In this document: positions 50,947-58,453 of the stretch, in pieces
Layout of the letters: each line of letters starts with the position of its first letter
Numbering within the stretch: position 1 is the first letter of the stretch
From: Myxococcaceae bacterium
Lineage (GTDB): Bacteria; Myxococcota; Myxococcia; Myxococcales; Myxococcaceae
Assembly (NCBI GenBank): GCA_019686135.1
Contig: JADGHL010000015.1
Span: 1-58,453 of the forward strand
Length of the DNA: 58,453 nucleotides
Direction of reading: 5' to 3'
The notes under the pieces: model-generated
Seen by the model: only the letters and a program-made list of their open reading frames with translations
What the model was told of the DNA's origin: nothing
Database searches by the model: none
Program-made: the position numbers and the translations under genes

Positions 50947-52062
50947 TCAGTAGATGGTGACGGTGGCGTTCAGCGTCGCCGAACCGTGGAGCAGCGGGTT
51001 GCTGTCATCCACCTTGATGGTGAACGTCCAGGTCCCGCGCTGCGTGGGGATGCCGGAAATGGTGTTACCCGCCACCGAGAGCCCGGGCGGCAGTACCGAC
51101 CCCTGTGGCACCGACCACCCGTAGGGCGGGGTGCCCGATCCGGCCCGGAGCTCATAGGAGTACGGCGTGCCCACGCGTCCATCCGGGAGCCCGGCGGTCA
51201 GAAGGTAGAAGGTGATGTTGCCGCCTTTGGAGATGGTCACCGTGCGCGACGCGGACTGCCGCGCCGGGCCGGTGTCGTCGACCTGCAGGGTGAAGGTGCC
51301 CGAGCCGGAGAAGTTGCCGCTGCTCATCAGCACCCCGCCGTCGATGAACAAACCGGCCGGGAGCGTGCCGCCGTCGACGGACCAGAGGAGCGGCGCCCCC
51401 GAGCCGCCGATGGCCAAAAGCGGCTCGGAGTACTTCCTGCCATCGGAGTTGGTGAGTTTCTCCGGGCTGGCCACGCGCAGGCGCGGCTCGATGGTGAGCG
51501 TGTACGCGCGGCGATCGGTCGAGGGCACCTCCGCGCTGTCACGGACGTCGATGGTGAACGTCGCGGTGCCGGCCTCATCCGGCGTGCCGCTGAGCGTCCC
51601 CAGGGTGAAGGAGATGCCTTTGGGCAGCATGCCGTCGACGAAGGTGAACGTGTACGGCGGCACCCCGCCCTCCACCTGGAGCGTGTGCTGATAGGGCAGC
51701 TGCTCCACCGCGTCCGGCAGCACCGGCTCCAGCATCACGCCGCCATCTTCGTCACCGCCGTCCGGAGTGCCCGCGTCCATTCCCCCATCGGACGTGCCGG
51801 CATCCTCGCCCGCATCCGCCCCCGCATCGTCGAAGCCCGCATCCGATGGGCCGGCGTCCGGGTTCCCGCCAGCGTCGACCATGGGCGCGCACGGCCGGGT
51901 CTCGCCGCAGCGGGGCAGGCAGATCCGCTCCTCACGCAGGCAGACCTTCTGCGGATCCGCGCACTGGAACGCGTCGTCGCACCGCTCGTAGCCGGAGTAG
52001 TCCGGACGGAAGGTGCAGGCGGACAGCGCCGCCATCAGCGCGATGAGCGGCACCCGCTTCAT
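50947..52062 (-). CDS. Ig-like (He_PIG) lipoprotein with DAG linker
   Basis: This 371-residue protein has a lipoprotein signal (LIALMAALSAC), then a Cys-bearing head (YERCDDAFQCADPQKVC, LPRCGETRPC) and a DAG linker (DAGPSDAGFDDAGADAGEDAG). Three putative Ig/cadherin-like domains follow, each with VPPYTFTFVDGMLPKGISF or APLLWSVDGGTLPAGLFI or TPPYGWSVPQGSVLPPGLSV, the pattern of He_PIG domains. It overlaps the upstream gene by 4 bp and precedes the giant Ig-like gene by 53 bp. Confidence 0.85.
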   Translation of the reverse strand: MKRVPLIALMAALSACTFRPDYSGYERCDDAFQCADPQKVCLREERICLPRCGETRPCAPMVDAGGNPDAGPSDAGFDDAGADAGEDAGTSDGGMDAGTPDGGDEDGGVMLEPVLPDAVEQLPYQHTLQVEGGVPPYTFTFVDGMLPKGISFTLGTLSGTPDEAGTATFTIDVRDSAEVPSTDRRAYTLTIEPRLRVASPEKLTNSDGRKYSEPLLAIGGSGAPLLWSVDGGTLPAGLFIDGGVLMSSGNFSGSGTFTLQVDDTGPARQSASRTVTISKGGNITFYLLTAGLPDGRVGTPYSYELRAGSGTPPYGWSVPQGSVLPPGLSVAGNTISGIPTQRGTWTFTIKVDDSNPLLHGSATLNATVTIY

Positions 52063-52859
52063 GGGAGCTCCACCATGAACACCACCGCCACACCCGCGCC
52101 GAAGAGTGCACCGGCGCCGAACAGGACGTTGGCCGCCAGAGCCTGGTTCTTCCCCGCCTGCACCGTGTCCTCGAAGCAGCGCACGTAGGCCTCCCCCTGC
52201 CCGGCGCAGCCGGTCCGTTGCCGGGAGATCCGCTCGGCGGTGAGCTGCGATGCGGAGGCGAAGGCCACCCCGCCCGCGAGCGCCGCCACCGCCGCCGTGC
52301 CCAACGCCACCTCCGGCCAGCGCGAACGCCTCGGCCGCGCCGGTTCGGCGACCGCTTCGACGCCGTTGGCGATGGACCGCCCCAGCCGCGCGTCGTGGAA
52401 GAGCGCGATGACCGTCTCAGCCGGCTGCCGCTCGTCGAGCGCCGAGCCCGACGCATAGGTCCCGCGCTGCACCACGTTCCCGTCCGCCGGCCAGAGGGTG
52501 ATGGCCACCGTGTGGCCGCCGCCGAACCCGTACGCGGTGCCGGACACCAGCCAGTCCGCGTCGAACTTCCGCGCCAGCGCCTTTCGGCACGCCGCGTCGG
52601 TGCACACCGGGAGCCGTAGGCCTTCGAACGTCCGGAGCACCTCCACCGCCTTCGCGCGCGGCTGCACGCACACCGAGAGGTTGCGGGCGATGAGCGCGCG
52701 CAGCGCCTCCTCCTCCTCCAGCGCTTCGTCGGGCGTGAGCCCGGAGGGCTCGAGCGGAACGACGACGACTCGCTCGCAGCCAGCCGGGGCTGCTTCCGCG
52801 GATGCGAGGGACGAGCGAAGGAGCGCGAGCAGCGCGAGGACCGCGAAGGTGAACCGCAC
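52059..52859 (-). CDS. Exported FlgO/CsgG-like protein
   Basis: This 266-residue protein has a signal peptide (FAVLALLALLRSSLASA). Its domain has a TolB-N/FlgO-like pattern: CERVVVVPLEPSGL, a helix, VQPRAKAVEVLRT, LPVCTDAACRKALARKFDAD and WLVSGTAYGFGGGHTVAITL. The C-terminal third has two hydrophobic segments (EVALGTAAVAALAGGVAFAS, LFGAGALFGAGVAVVFMVEL) with a Cys pair between them (RTGCAGQGEAYVRCFE). It sits 19 bp after the caspase-like gene and overlaps the next gene's start. A role at the outer membrane is inferred. Confidence 0.75.
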   Translation of the reverse strand: MRFTFAVLALLALLRSSLASAEAAPAGCERVVVVPLEPSGLTPDEALEEEEALRALIARNLSVCVQPRAKAVEVLRTFEGLRLPVCTDAACRKALARKFDADWLVSGTAYGFGGGHTVAITLWPADGNVVQRGTYASGSALDERQPAETVIALFHDARLGRSIANGVEAVAEPARPRRSRWPEVALGTAAVAALAGGVAFASASQLTAERISRQRTGCAGQGEAYVRCFEDTVQAGKNQALAANVLFGAGALFGAGVAVVFMVELP

Positions 52860-52877
52860 GTCGCGAACTCTACCCGC

Positions 52878-54119
52878 TCACGGTTCCAGCCGGGGGGCCG
52901 CCGCCGGAGCCACCGGCCGTTCGCCGGTGCTGGTGACGAAGCCCTCGTAGAACCGCGGGCCGTAGGGGATGGAGAACAGATCGTCCCGGAACGTCTCCTC
53001 CAAAGAGCCGCGCGAGGCGACGGTGCGCTCCCGCCACAGGAGCGTGGCGCCGTCGATCAGCTTCGTGCCGTGCTCGAGGCGCACCGCCGCCTCACGGGTG
53101 GTCGAGCGCAGGAACAGCTCGCGGCCGGTGGGGAGCGCGAGCACCGTGGCGCGGTCCTTCTCCTTGTGCAGCTCCACGAGGCGCACGCCGCGCTCGTCTT
53201 CGACGACGAAGTGGCCGCCCATCCCGGCGGGGAGGGTGACGAAGCCCAGCCGCGAAGGCCGGGTGAGATCGACCAGTGGGTACGTGTGGTCCTGGGCCGG
53301 CGGGCGGGCGAAGACCTCGGGGCGGGCGCGCGGATCCTCCACCCGCGCATTCGCCGCGGCGATGAACGCGCGCAGCTCGGAGTACTCCACCCGCCCGTCC
53401 GCGTTCACGTCCGCGGCGCCGGAGAGCGCGGAGAGGACCTGGTGGGAGAACACGCCACCAAAGATGCCGGACCACTCGTGGCTCTCCTGCGCGCTGGCGG
53501 TCGAGAGCACCACGCCCACGTTCGGGTACTGCTCGAGGGTGCGCTCGTCGAGGAAGCGCTTCACCGCGCCGGCGTAGCTCTCCGCCCGAGGGAGCGCGCC
53601 GCGGCTGTTGACGAAGAAGTAAGAGTCGCACGCATCGACGATGAGGTGCACGAAGCGCGCGTGGGTCCGCGCCAGTACCTGCTGGTAGAGCTGCGTCCGG
53701 GTGAAGTTCTTCCCAAGGAGGCTGATGCTCCCCTCGCCCGCCTCGCCGCGCTGACCGTGACCGGTGAAGACGAAGTAGAGCACCGGGTCGCGGCCGGCGT
53801 CGCGGTCGGCGGCCATCTGCCGGTCGAGCCGCTCGAACGCGTCGAAGAGCTCGCGCTCGGTGGGCGGGCGCGTTTTCGACGCGAGGCCCGGGTGCCGCGC
53901 CTGGGTGTCCCCGTCCAGAACGGTGAGCAGCGCCGCGTCCTTCGACTGCGGCTCGAGCAGCTCGTAGAAGCGCGCCCCGTCGTCGTCCGCGAAGCGCAAC
54001 GGCGGCACCTTCGGGTCGTTGCTCCGGTTGTTGGAGACGATCAGCGCGTACTGGACCCGCTCACCGGCGGACGCTGCGGTCGGCAGCACGGCGAGAAGGA
54101 GGGCGAGCGTCCAACGCAT
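52878..54119 (-). CDS. Secreted caspase-like protease (C14) with EF-hand loop
   Basis: This 413-residue protein opens at the ATG at 54119 with a signal peptide (LALLLAVLPTAASA). The caspase p20-type domain has the catalytic His in VFTGHGQRGE (H121) and Cys in HLIVDACDSYFF (C164), with ALIVSNNR before them. Right after it comes a canonical 12-residue EF-hand loop, DVNADGRVEYSE (D237, N239, D241, E245, E248), which suggests calcium control. The C-terminal 130 residues form a beta-rich region (RLGFVTLPAGMGGHFVVEDE). It is the first gene of the minus-strand cluster and diverges from an ECF sigma/anti-sigma pair. Confidence 0.85.
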   Translation of the reverse strand: MRWTLALLLAVLPTAASAGERVQYALIVSNNRSNDPKVPPLRFADDDGARFYELLEPQSKDAALLTVLDGDTQARHPGLASKTRPPTERELFDAFERLDRQMAADRDAGRDPVLYFVFTGHGQRGEAGEGSISLLGKNFTRTQLYQQVLARTHARFVHLIVDACDSYFFVNSRGALPRAESYAGAVKRFLDERTLEQYPNVGVVLSTASAQESHEWSGIFGGVFSHQVLSALSGAADVNADGRVEYSELRAFIAAANARVEDPRARPEVFARPPAQDHTYPLVDLTRPSRLGFVTLPAGMGGHFVVEDERGVRLVELHKEKDRATVLALPTGRELFLRSTTREAAVRLEHGTKLIDGATLLWRERTVASRGSLEETFRDDLFSIPYGPRFYEGFVTSTGERPVAPAAAPRLEP

Positions 54120-54224
54120 GCACGTGGATCCAAAGCACAAAGCGGGCGATCCGGAAAACCCGCGCTGCGGCAATGCAGCACGGGGTGACGGACGGTCCTT
54201 CCCTGTGTCAGAAGGGGCGCCCAA

Positions 54225-54869
54225 ATGGCGTGGGACCGTCAGCTCCTGATGGGTTTTCGCGAGGGCGCGCCCGACGCGCTGGCGGAGGTCTTCCGTCAGA
54301 ACGCCGAGCTCCTCACGCGACGGCTGCGCGCCGCTGCCTGGCGCGGGAGAGGTTTCGAGCGCTTGCGGTCCGAGCTCGAGCTGGAGAACGCGGTGCTGGA
54401 GGTCTTCGCCCGGGCCTTCGAGCCACGCGCGCGTGGTGTGTACGACGGGGTCCGACCGTTCGAGCACTTCCTGATGGGCATCGCCCGCAACTTCCTGCTC
54501 GAAGAGGCGCGCATCCGCGAGCACTCCGCAGGCATCAACCGCGAGCTGGAGGAACAGGTGGAGCGGGTGCTCATGCAGGATGCGCCCGTCGACGCCGAAC
54601 AGGAGCTGGTGGACCGCGAGCTGGAGGGCCTGCTGGAGCAGTTCAAGCGTTCGCTTTCGCCCGAGGAGTTGCAGCTGTTCGACCTACGCTTCACCCAGGA
54701 GCTGGGTCAGGAGGAGGCGGCGGCGCGGATCGGCCTGTCCCGCATCCAGCTCCGCCGGCGCGAGCTGGCGCTGAAGAAGCTCCTCCTGGAGTTCCTCAAG
54801 GAGCGCGGCTACCTCCGCGGGCTGGAGGCCGCCGGCTGGACGTTCGTTCGCAGGAGCACCGGATCATGA
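54225..54869 (+). CDS. ECF-type RNA polymerase sigma factor
   Basis: This 214-residue sigma factor starts at the ATG at 54225 behind AGAAGGGG. Region 2 is divergent (LENAVLEVFARAFEPRARGV, RPFEHFLMGIARNFLLEEAR), while region 4 keeps LSPEELQLFDLRFTQELGQE and AAARIGLSRIQLRRRELALK as the DNA-binding helix-turn-helix. It shares a 105-bp intergenic region with the divergent caspase-like gene. Its stop overlaps the anti-sigma start (ATGA). It probably controls the flanking cluster, which is an inference from position. Confidence 0.88.
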   Translation: MAWDRQLLMGFREGAPDALAEVFRQNAELLTRRLRAAAWRGRGFERLRSELELENAVLEVFARAFEPRARGVYDGVRPFEHFLMGIARNFLLEEARIREHSAGINRELEEQVERVLMQDAPVDAEQELVDRELEGLLEQFKRSLSPEELQLFDLRFTQELGQEEAAARIGLSRIQLRRRELALKKLLLEFLKERGYLRGLEAAGWTFVRRSTGS

Positions 54870-55654
54870 GCTGCACCGACACCACCGCCCACCTCGCGCT
54901 GGAGCAGCTGTTCGTCGGAGAGCTCTCCGAGGTCGCCCACCTCGAGCTCCGTGAGCATGCGCGCACCTGTGCGGAATGCCACGAAGCGTACGACCGGCTC
55001 ACCCGGGTGGAGGCGCAGCTGGAGAAATCCCGCTCCGGGCTGCCGGCCGCGCGGATGAAGTTCCTGGAGTCGCAGGTCCTCTCGCGCGCCGCCGCCCAAA
55101 AGCGCGCCGCGCAGGCCCGGGCCGACGCGGGCGGAGACCGCTCGCTGTGGACGCGGGTGCGGCTGTGGCTGGTGCCGGCCGGTGGGCTGGCGCTCGCGGG
55201 CGTGCTGGCGCTGATGCTGTTGCCGAAGTCACCGCCCCCGGGCGTGGACGCGGACGGCTTCCAGGCGCGCGGCGCCGGCGCTGCCGCGGCGAAGTCCATC
55301 TACGGCGTGCGCGCGTTCTGCATCCAGCCGGAGGGCGCAAAGAACGTCTCCCCGAAGGTGCTCGCCGAGGCCGGGCCGGGCGAGACGCTCACGTGCGCAG
55401 TCGGCAACCGCGTGCAGTTCGCCTACACCGCGCCCAAAGATGCGCGCCTCACCCTCGCCGCCCCCACGCCGGCGGGCGACTGGCTCACCTTCGCCTCGCG
55501 CATCGAGGTGAAGAAGGGAACCGACGTTCCGCTGTCCTTTTCCACGCCGGTCACAACGAGCTGGCTGTCGCAGCCGATCGAGGTGAAGGCGCGGTTCGAG
55601 GATCCGGCGACCGGGAAGCTGGTCGCCGAGACCACGTTGAAGGTGACCCCGTAG
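54866..55654 (+). CDS. Anti-sigma factor with zinc finger and periplasmic domain
   Basis: This 262-residue protein overlaps the sigma gene by 4 bp. The zinc motif is REHARTCAECHEAY (H31, C35, C38). A transmembrane helix (LWLVPAGGLALAGVLALMLL) is followed by an external domain of about 140 residues with a Cys pair (RAFCIQPEG, LTCAVGNRVQF) and beta strands. The external part is probably the sensor. Partner specificity for the upstream sigma factor follows from coupling. Confidence 0.87.
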   Translation: MSCTDTTAHLALEQLFVGELSEVAHLELREHARTCAECHEAYDRLTRVEAQLEKSRSGLPAARMKFLESQVLSRAAAQKRAAQARADAGGDRSLWTRVRLWLVPAGGLALAGVLALMLLPKSPPPGVDADGFQARGAGAAAAKSIYGVRAFCIQPEGAKNVSPKVLAEAGPGETLTCAVGNRVQFAYTAPKDARLTLAAPTPAGDWLTFASRIEVKKGTDVPLSFSTPVTTSWLSQPIEVKARFEDPATGKLVAETTLKVTP

Positions 55655-55745
55655 ACCCTGCTGGCGCGCGCCTTGCCTCCGCGACGGCGGCCCGCGGGCT
55701 CTGCCCAGCGGCTGCCACGGTTTTCTGAGAGGAGGGCGGCTCACC

Positions 55746-56522
55746 ATGAAGCGCACGTCAAGTGTGGGCGCGGCGATCACCGCGCTGGCAGTTTCGGCGA
55801 CCGTCGTCGTCGCGTGTGGGAAGCCGGAGACAACCGGCCCCCGGGACGCAGGACCCGGTTCCGTTCTGGATGCAGGCTTGAAGGATTCCGGCACCGAGCT
55901 CCCGGACAGCGGGCTCGATGCGGGCGATGGCGTCGACGCCGGCGGTGACATGGACGCCGGCGAAATCGCCGATGCGGGCGAGCGCGATGGCGGTGAGGTC
56001 GCGGACGCGGGCACGGGCGAGCAAGACGGCGGCGAGGTGGCGGACGCGGGCGCGGTGGATGGTGGCGAAGCGCCGGACGGAGGCTGCGGGCCCTCGCACG
56101 CGCTGCTCTATCAGGTGAAGGCGAAGGACATCGGCTGGCCGGTCAACTGGCCCAGCTGCTACTCCGGTACTCCGGCGGACTGCACGAACATCCTCGTCGA
56201 GCGCTTCGCCACGCAGGTGGAGCTCGACACCTTCTTCACCAACGAGCTGCAGATGACCGCGCCCACGGTGAACTTCAACCTCGCCGACGCGATGGTGGCG
56301 TACAGCTGCGCGTGCCCGACGTACGGGTACACGCTGGACGCGATCGGGGTGACCAGCGACGGGTGCACGGTCGAGCTCGCCACCGAATTCCAGATGCCGG
56401 ACGAGTCCTGCCTGACCTGGCAGACCTTCTCGCGGCCGTTCGTGCTGGTGGAGATCGAAAAGGACGGCGGCGTGGGAAACAGCGTCGTCCACCGGGACAT
56501 CATGTACAGCTGCGGCCCCTAG
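55746..56522 (+). CDS. DAG-linker lipoprotein
   Basis: This 258-residue protein starts at the ATG after GAGAGGAGGGCG. Lipoprotein signal ([12 protein letters not shown]) is followed by a long DAG/DGG linker ([20 protein letters not shown]). A Cys-rich domain of about 140 residues comes last ([60 protein letters not shown]). No family is recognised. Stop codons of this gene and rnhA overlap (CTAG). Confidence 0.78.
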   Translation: MKRTSSVGAAITALAVSATVVVACGKPETTGPRDAGPGSVLDAGLKDSGTELPDSGLDAGDGVDAGGDMDAGEIADAGERDGGEVADAGTGEQDGGEVADAGAVDGGEAPDGGCGPSHALLYQVKAKDIGWPVNWPSCYSGTPADCTNILVERFATQVELDTFFTNELQMTAPTVNFNLADAMVAYSCACPTYGYTLDAIGVTSDGCTVELATEFQMPDESCLTWQTFSRPFVLVEIEKDGGVGNSVVHRDIMYSCGP

Positions 56523-57031
56523 AGGAGCGCGCGGAGCCTGGGGACGATGTCCTCCTTCGAAGGGCCGGGCGTCCCGCGGGCCGCGCCGTTGGCGAGCGCA
56601 TCGACCAGCTCGTTGAGCGGGTGTCCGTCGTGGCCGCGCACCCACGCGTAGCGCACACGGAGCACCCGCGCGCGTGCGTCCAGCGCTTCGATCAAATCGC
56701 GGTTGAGCACCGGCGAGCCGTCGCGCGTCTTCCAGCCGCGGCGGCGCCACGCATGGATCCAGCTCGACAGTGCGTCCACCACGTACCGGGAGTCCGAGAA
56801 GACATCCACGCGCGCACCGTCCGGCAGCCCCTCCAGTGCCTGCAGCACCGCGCGCAGCTCCATGCGGTTGTTGGTGACCTCATACGCGCCGTCGCTCTCG
56901 TACCGGACGCTCCCGAAGCGCAGGGCCGAACAAGCGCGGTCGAAGACGATGAACCCCGTGCCGCCCGGCCCACCGGGGTTCTTCAGTGAGGAGCCATCCG
57001 CGAAGGCCACGAAGCGAGCGCGTTCGGACAT
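56519..57031 (-). CDS. rnhA: Ribonuclease HI
   Basis: This 170-residue nuclease removes RNA from RNA-DNA hybrids. The active-site segments are [18 protein letters not shown] (first Asp), [15 protein letters not shown] (Glu), [14 protein letters not shown] (second Asp) and [20 protein letters not shown] (His and last Asp). I start at the ATG at 57031; a GTG three codons upstream is also open. It ends in a shared CTAG with the convergent lipoprotein gene. Confidence 0.93.
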   Translation of the reverse strand: MSERARFVAFADGSSLKNPGGPGGTGFIVFDRACSALRFGSVRYESDGAYEVTNNRMELRAVLQALEGLPDGARVDVFSDSRYVVDALSSWIHAWRRRGWKTRDGSPVLNRDLIEALDARARVLRVRYAWVRGHDGHPLNELVDALANGAARGTPGPSKEDIVPRLRALL

Positions 57032-57084
57032 TCCGAGCACAGTCTCTCATCCACCCCGCGGCAGACGGTAGACGGAAGACCGCC

Positions 57085-58453
57085 TCACCCCACCCGCATC
57101 ACCGGCAGCGTCACGGTGAACGTGCTCCCCTTCCCCACGTCGCTGGTCGCGCCCAGCGTGCCGCCGTGTGCTTCGACGATCCGCTTCGCCATCGCCAGCC
57201 CGAGCCCCACGCCGCCGGTGCCGCGCTGGCGGCTTCGATCGCTGCGGAAGAACGGCGTGAAGAGCTGCTTGAGGTCGTCCGCGCTCAGGCCAATGCCCTC
57301 GTCGGACACGGCGATGCAGAGGTCCGGGCCCTCGACGCTGGCGCGCAGGACGATGGGCCGGCCGTCTTCGGAGTACTTGCGCGCGTTGTCGAGCAGGTTG
57401 TCGATGACGCGGCGGAGCAGCACCGGATCCGCGTCGATGACCGGCAGCTCCGCCGGCGAGACGACCTCGAGCGGCCGGTTCGGCCAGGCGTCGCGGAACT
57501 TCCGCGCCGAGGCGTCGATCAGCTCGGACGCAGGCACCGGCCGCGGGTGCATGGGGAGCGCCGTCTCGCCGGCCTTGCCGTTCGCCTGCAGGCGGGCGGT
57601 GGTGAGGACGTCTTCAATCAACCGCTCGAGCTCGGCGAGGTCCGAGCCGATCTCCTTCAGGTAGTTCTGCGCACGCGCCGCGTCGCCCTCCGCCGCCAGC
57701 TCCAGCGCGACGCGGATGCGGGACAGCGGCGTGCGCAGCTCGTGGGAGACGTTGGCGAGCAGCTCGCGTTCGTTGCGCACCAGCCGCTCCAGCCCGTCCG
57801 CCATCTCGTCGAACGCCCGGGCCAGCTCGCCCACTTCGTCCGACCTGCGGATGCCGCTGCGCACGGTGAGGTCGCCGTGACCGAAGGCGCGGACCGCGCG
57901 CGTCAACCGCTCCAGCGGCCCGAGGATGGTGCGCACCAGCGGCGCGGACGCGAGCGCCAGCACCACGAGGATGCCGCCCAGGTAGAACGCGCCGCGGCCC
58001 AGCTCGCGCGCGCCCGGGCCGCGCCACTCGGCGACCGCGTAGGCCGCAAGCTTGTTCTGCTGGTGGATCGGCATCACCAGCGTCCAGTGCCGGCGGCCGA
58101 TGGTGGCGATCTCCCGGCCCAGCGAAGCCACCGAGTTGGGCGGAAGCGGCTCCAACGGCGGCACGACGTTGGTGCCGAGGATCCGGTTGTCCGCCGCATA
58201 CAGCGTGATGTTGGCGTTGGCGCGTTCGCCCGCCTCCTGCAGCACCGCGTCGATCCGCGCCATGTCGCCCAGCAGCGCGGGCCCGCCCTCCGCGAGCCGG
58301 CGCTGGGTGTCGATCGCCAGGCTCCACATGTTGTTGCCGCGGCCGACGACGAAGCCAATGACGGCGATCGCCACCACCACCGCGAACAGCAGAAACAGCC
58401 CGTGCAGGTAGACGCGCCAGAACAGCTTCCGGCCGTGGTGGTGGGGGTGGTGG
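57085..58453 (-). CDS. Sensor histidine kinase (5' end beyond window)
   Basis: The reading frame runs off the right edge, so its start is not seen. The last visible upstream residues are His-rich (HHPHHHGRKLFWRVYLHG), then a transmembrane helix (LFLLFAVVVAIAVIGFVVG), a periplasmic sensor of about 130 residues and a second helix (GAFYLGGILVVLALASAPLV). A HAMP domain (GPLERLTRAVRAFGHGDLTV), the H-box ANVSHELRTPLSRI and an ATPase domain (DNLLDNARKYSED, DEGIGLS, TGGVGLGLAMAKRIVEAHGG) follow. All catalytic motifs are intact. The architecture is that of CpxA/BaeS-type envelope-sensing kinases; the response regulator is probably just outside the window. Confidence 0.92.
   Translation of the reverse strand, partial: HHPHHHGRKLFWRVYLHGLFLLFAVVVAIAVIGFVVGRGNNMWSLAIDTQRRLAEGGPALLGDMARIDAVLQEAGERANANITLYAADNRILGTNVVPPLEPLPPNSVASLGREIATIGRRHWTLVMPIHQQNKLAAYAVAEWRGPGARELGRGAFYLGGILVVLALASAPLVRTILGPLERLTRAVRAFGHGDLTVRSGIRRSDEVGELARAFDEMADGLERLVRNERELLANVSHELRTPLSRIRVALELAAEGDAARAQNYLKEIGSDLAELERLIEDVLTTARLQANGKAGETALPMHPRPVPASELIDASARKFRDAWPNRPLEVVSPAELPVIDADPVLLRRVIDNLLDNARKYSEDGRPIVLRASVEGPDLCIAVSDEGIGLSADDLKQLFTPFFRSDRSRQRGTGGVGLGLAMAKRIVEAHGGTLGATSDVGKGSTFTVTLPVMRVG

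Overview
The window is a GC-rich, densely coded chromosome segment from a myxobacterium-like organism (Myxococcota). I infer this from the sequence style. Many secreted lipoproteins have Asp-Ala-Gly (DAG) linkers just after the lipobox. One protein has a MYXO-CTERM-like C-terminal anchor, and MopE-type Asp/Cys metal-binding repeats are present. There are two ECF sigma/anti-sigma modules, a (pseudo)kinase with a transmembrane tail, and a histidine kinase with a His-rich N-terminus. I see no rRNA, tRNA, CRISPR array, intact IS element or prophage.

Layout. 1-1319 has no gene that I trust; it holds diverged tandem repeats with four ~78-bp imperfect palindromes and a decayed copy of the 3' end of the neighbouring M20 peptidase gene. 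1320-6533 (minus strand) encodes an M20 deacylase translationally coupled to formimidoylglutamate deiminase (HutF), a ferritin-like protein and two envelope proteins. 6916-14630 carries LigD, a DUF420 membrane protein and a large Lhr helicase. 14812-22428 holds an esterase, a thioredoxin-like protein, HrcA, an anchored propeller-like protein, an M19 dipeptidase lipoprotein and an aldehyde dehydrogenase. 22542-28659 has small envelope proteins, a broken Uma2 nuclease gene, a MYXO-CTERM protein with a CxxCH motif, a Spy/CpxP-like protein and a thioredoxin. 28727-30556 is an ECF sigma/anti-sigma/exported-protein operon. 30585-40800 mixes housekeeping genes (hemF, glpK, dapE, dapD) with lipoproteins.

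The most unusual part is 40861-55654. Seven closely spaced minus-strand genes run from a secreted caspase-like protease carrying an EF-hand loop (54119) through a FlgO/CsgG-like protein, an Ig-like lipoprotein, a giant protein with about 11 Ig-like domains (frameshifted as given), a TPR/PEGA-like protein and a Cys-rich propeller lipoprotein, to a membrane pseudokinase with a Ser-rich octapeptide region built from exact 141-bp tandem repeats. Divergent from the caspase gene is a second ECF sigma/anti-sigma pair. I read this as a candidate cell-surface or envelope signalling system with no characterised counterpart that I know of. The functional link is inferred from gene order only.

The window ends with a DAG lipoprotein, RNase HI and a histidine kinase that is cut by the window edge.
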